Assembly (NCBI RefSeq): GCF_046630445.1
Contig: NC_092341.1
Span: forward strand, 27,790,001-27,854,000
Length of the DNA: 64,000 bases
Direction of reading: 5' to 3'
Origin: Rutidosis leptorrhynchoides
Lineage: Eukaryota; Streptophyta; Magnoliopsida; Asterales; Asteraceae
In this document: positions 63,155-64,000 of the stretch, piece after piece
How the letters are laid out: each line of letters opens with the position of its first letter
Position numbering within the stretch: position 1 is the first letter of the stretch
Made by a program: the position numbers and the translations under genes
The notes under the pieces: generated by a model
The model's database searches: none
Seen by the model: only the letters and a program-made list of their open reading frames with translations
What the model was told of the DNA's origin: nothing

Positions 63155-64000
63155 TGAAACGCCCCGTCCTAATCCATCTGGACGAAGTCCATATCGATTA
63201 TAAATGATTCATAATAGTTGATTACATCGCGAAGTACTTGACCTCTAAATGATACATTTTACAAACATTGCATTCGTTTTTAAAAGACAAACTTTCATTT
63301 CATCGAAAGTTGACAGGTATGCATACCATTTCATAATATCCAAACTATAAATGACCTAATCTGTCATTTACTTAATAATAATCTCTAATGAACTTCAACG
63401 ACTCGAATGCAACGTATTTTGAAATATGTCATGAATGACTTCAAGTAATATCCTTAAAATGAGATAATGCACAGCGGAAGATTTCTTTCAAACCTGAGAA
63501 TAAACATGCTTTAAAGTGTCAACCAAAAGGTCGGTGAGTTCATTAGTTTATAGTAATCATTTCATTTTCATCATTTTAATAGACCACAAGATTTTTAAAT
63601 ATTATAAAACGTGCAGAACTCCCATTCCAACTGCACAAAAAAATATCTTTCATATGAAGAACACCTGGTGAGGATTCAAAATATAATAGTAACCATCTGT
63701 GCTGGTCTTTCACCCCACGACTGAATACATTTGCCTTCAAAATATAGAACCTCTGTGCCGGTCTTTACACCCCATGGCTGAACACATGTTTATAAAATAT
63801 AGGACAACCGGTGCCAAAATGTCATAAATAATAAACCATCCACCCGGCTCGGGATCTCATACGCTCTAACAGAAACCGGGGGCTAATGCGTGTCATAATA
63901 ATCAACCCCAATCCCAGATAATTCTATCATAGAATGCAGTTCAAGTACTTGTGTCTATTTTGTAAAACAGTTATAAAAGTTGCGCATGTATTCTCAGCCC
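63155..64000 (-). mobile_element. Second chromovirus-type LTR, opposite orientation, runs off the edge
   Basis: Plus strand TGAAACGCCCCGTCC is the reverse of an LTR 3' end ACGGGGCGTTTCA. Following sequence (ACCTCTAAATGA, then CCTGAGAATAAACATGC) matches the reverse of 44563-47845. No coding region seen before the window ends. Confidence 0.75.

Overview
The window is nuclear DNA from a flowering plant and is dominated by transposable elements. The retroelement families (Athila, chromovirus, Tork, Ale/Retrofit and SIRE-like lineages), the Helitrons, tRNA-derived SINEs and MITEs, the intronless F-box/LRR genes and the DEDDh deadenylase all fit a eudicot. The LTR types look most like those of Asteraceae (daisy family). 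That family call is inference from memory of such repeats; genus cannot be fixed.

Layout. (1) 1-3353: remnant of a minus-strand Copia element whose 5' LTR and leader are in the window. (2) 3942-39285: a tandem array of F-box/LRR genes, all on the minus strand, broken up by transposons. Copy A1 (3942-9106) holds a frameshifted F-box gene. A partial copy lies at 13235-13420. Copy B (about 19755-30356) holds an intact 529-residue gene. Copy A2 (33232-39062) holds an intact gene nearly identical to A1. A truncated next unit lies at 39063-39285. Inserted in the array are a LINE fragment and an Athila LTR fragment (9107-13090), a Tork Copia with both LTRs (13801-19428), an Ale Copia with both LTRs (24492-30035), an internally deleted Gypsy (30357-33231), two Helitrons and a palindrome-rich MITE. 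(3) 39336-42485: a hAT-like foldback element, the one clear conserved host gene (CAF1/POP2-type deadenylase, 40265-41071, minus strand), a SINE and a Tourist-like MITE. (4) 42486-50060: a decayed Copia split by an Athila solo LTR, which itself holds a chromovirus solo LTR and a MULE-type MITE. (5) 50750-64000: an Ale Copia cut by a minus-strand Athila element with an env-like region, which is cut by a chromovirus LTR, which is cut by a second chromovirus LTR in the opposite orientation.

The host genes are unrelated in role: SCF-type substrate adaptors in the array and an mRNA deadenylase beside it. Differences between array copies (SINE present or absent, Helitron present or absent, a retroelement tail carried along with A1) let one order the events: B split from A first, the SINE then entered the A lineage, A1 was copied from the A2 locus, and later insertions and deletions followed.

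The most unusual signal is in the Athila family. Every copy carries two short CpG-rich palindromes whose centres lie 32-33 bp apart, upstream of the LTR TATA box. The same two-palindrome block recurs inside the element, and the palindrome sequence differs between elements while matching between LTR and interior of the same element.
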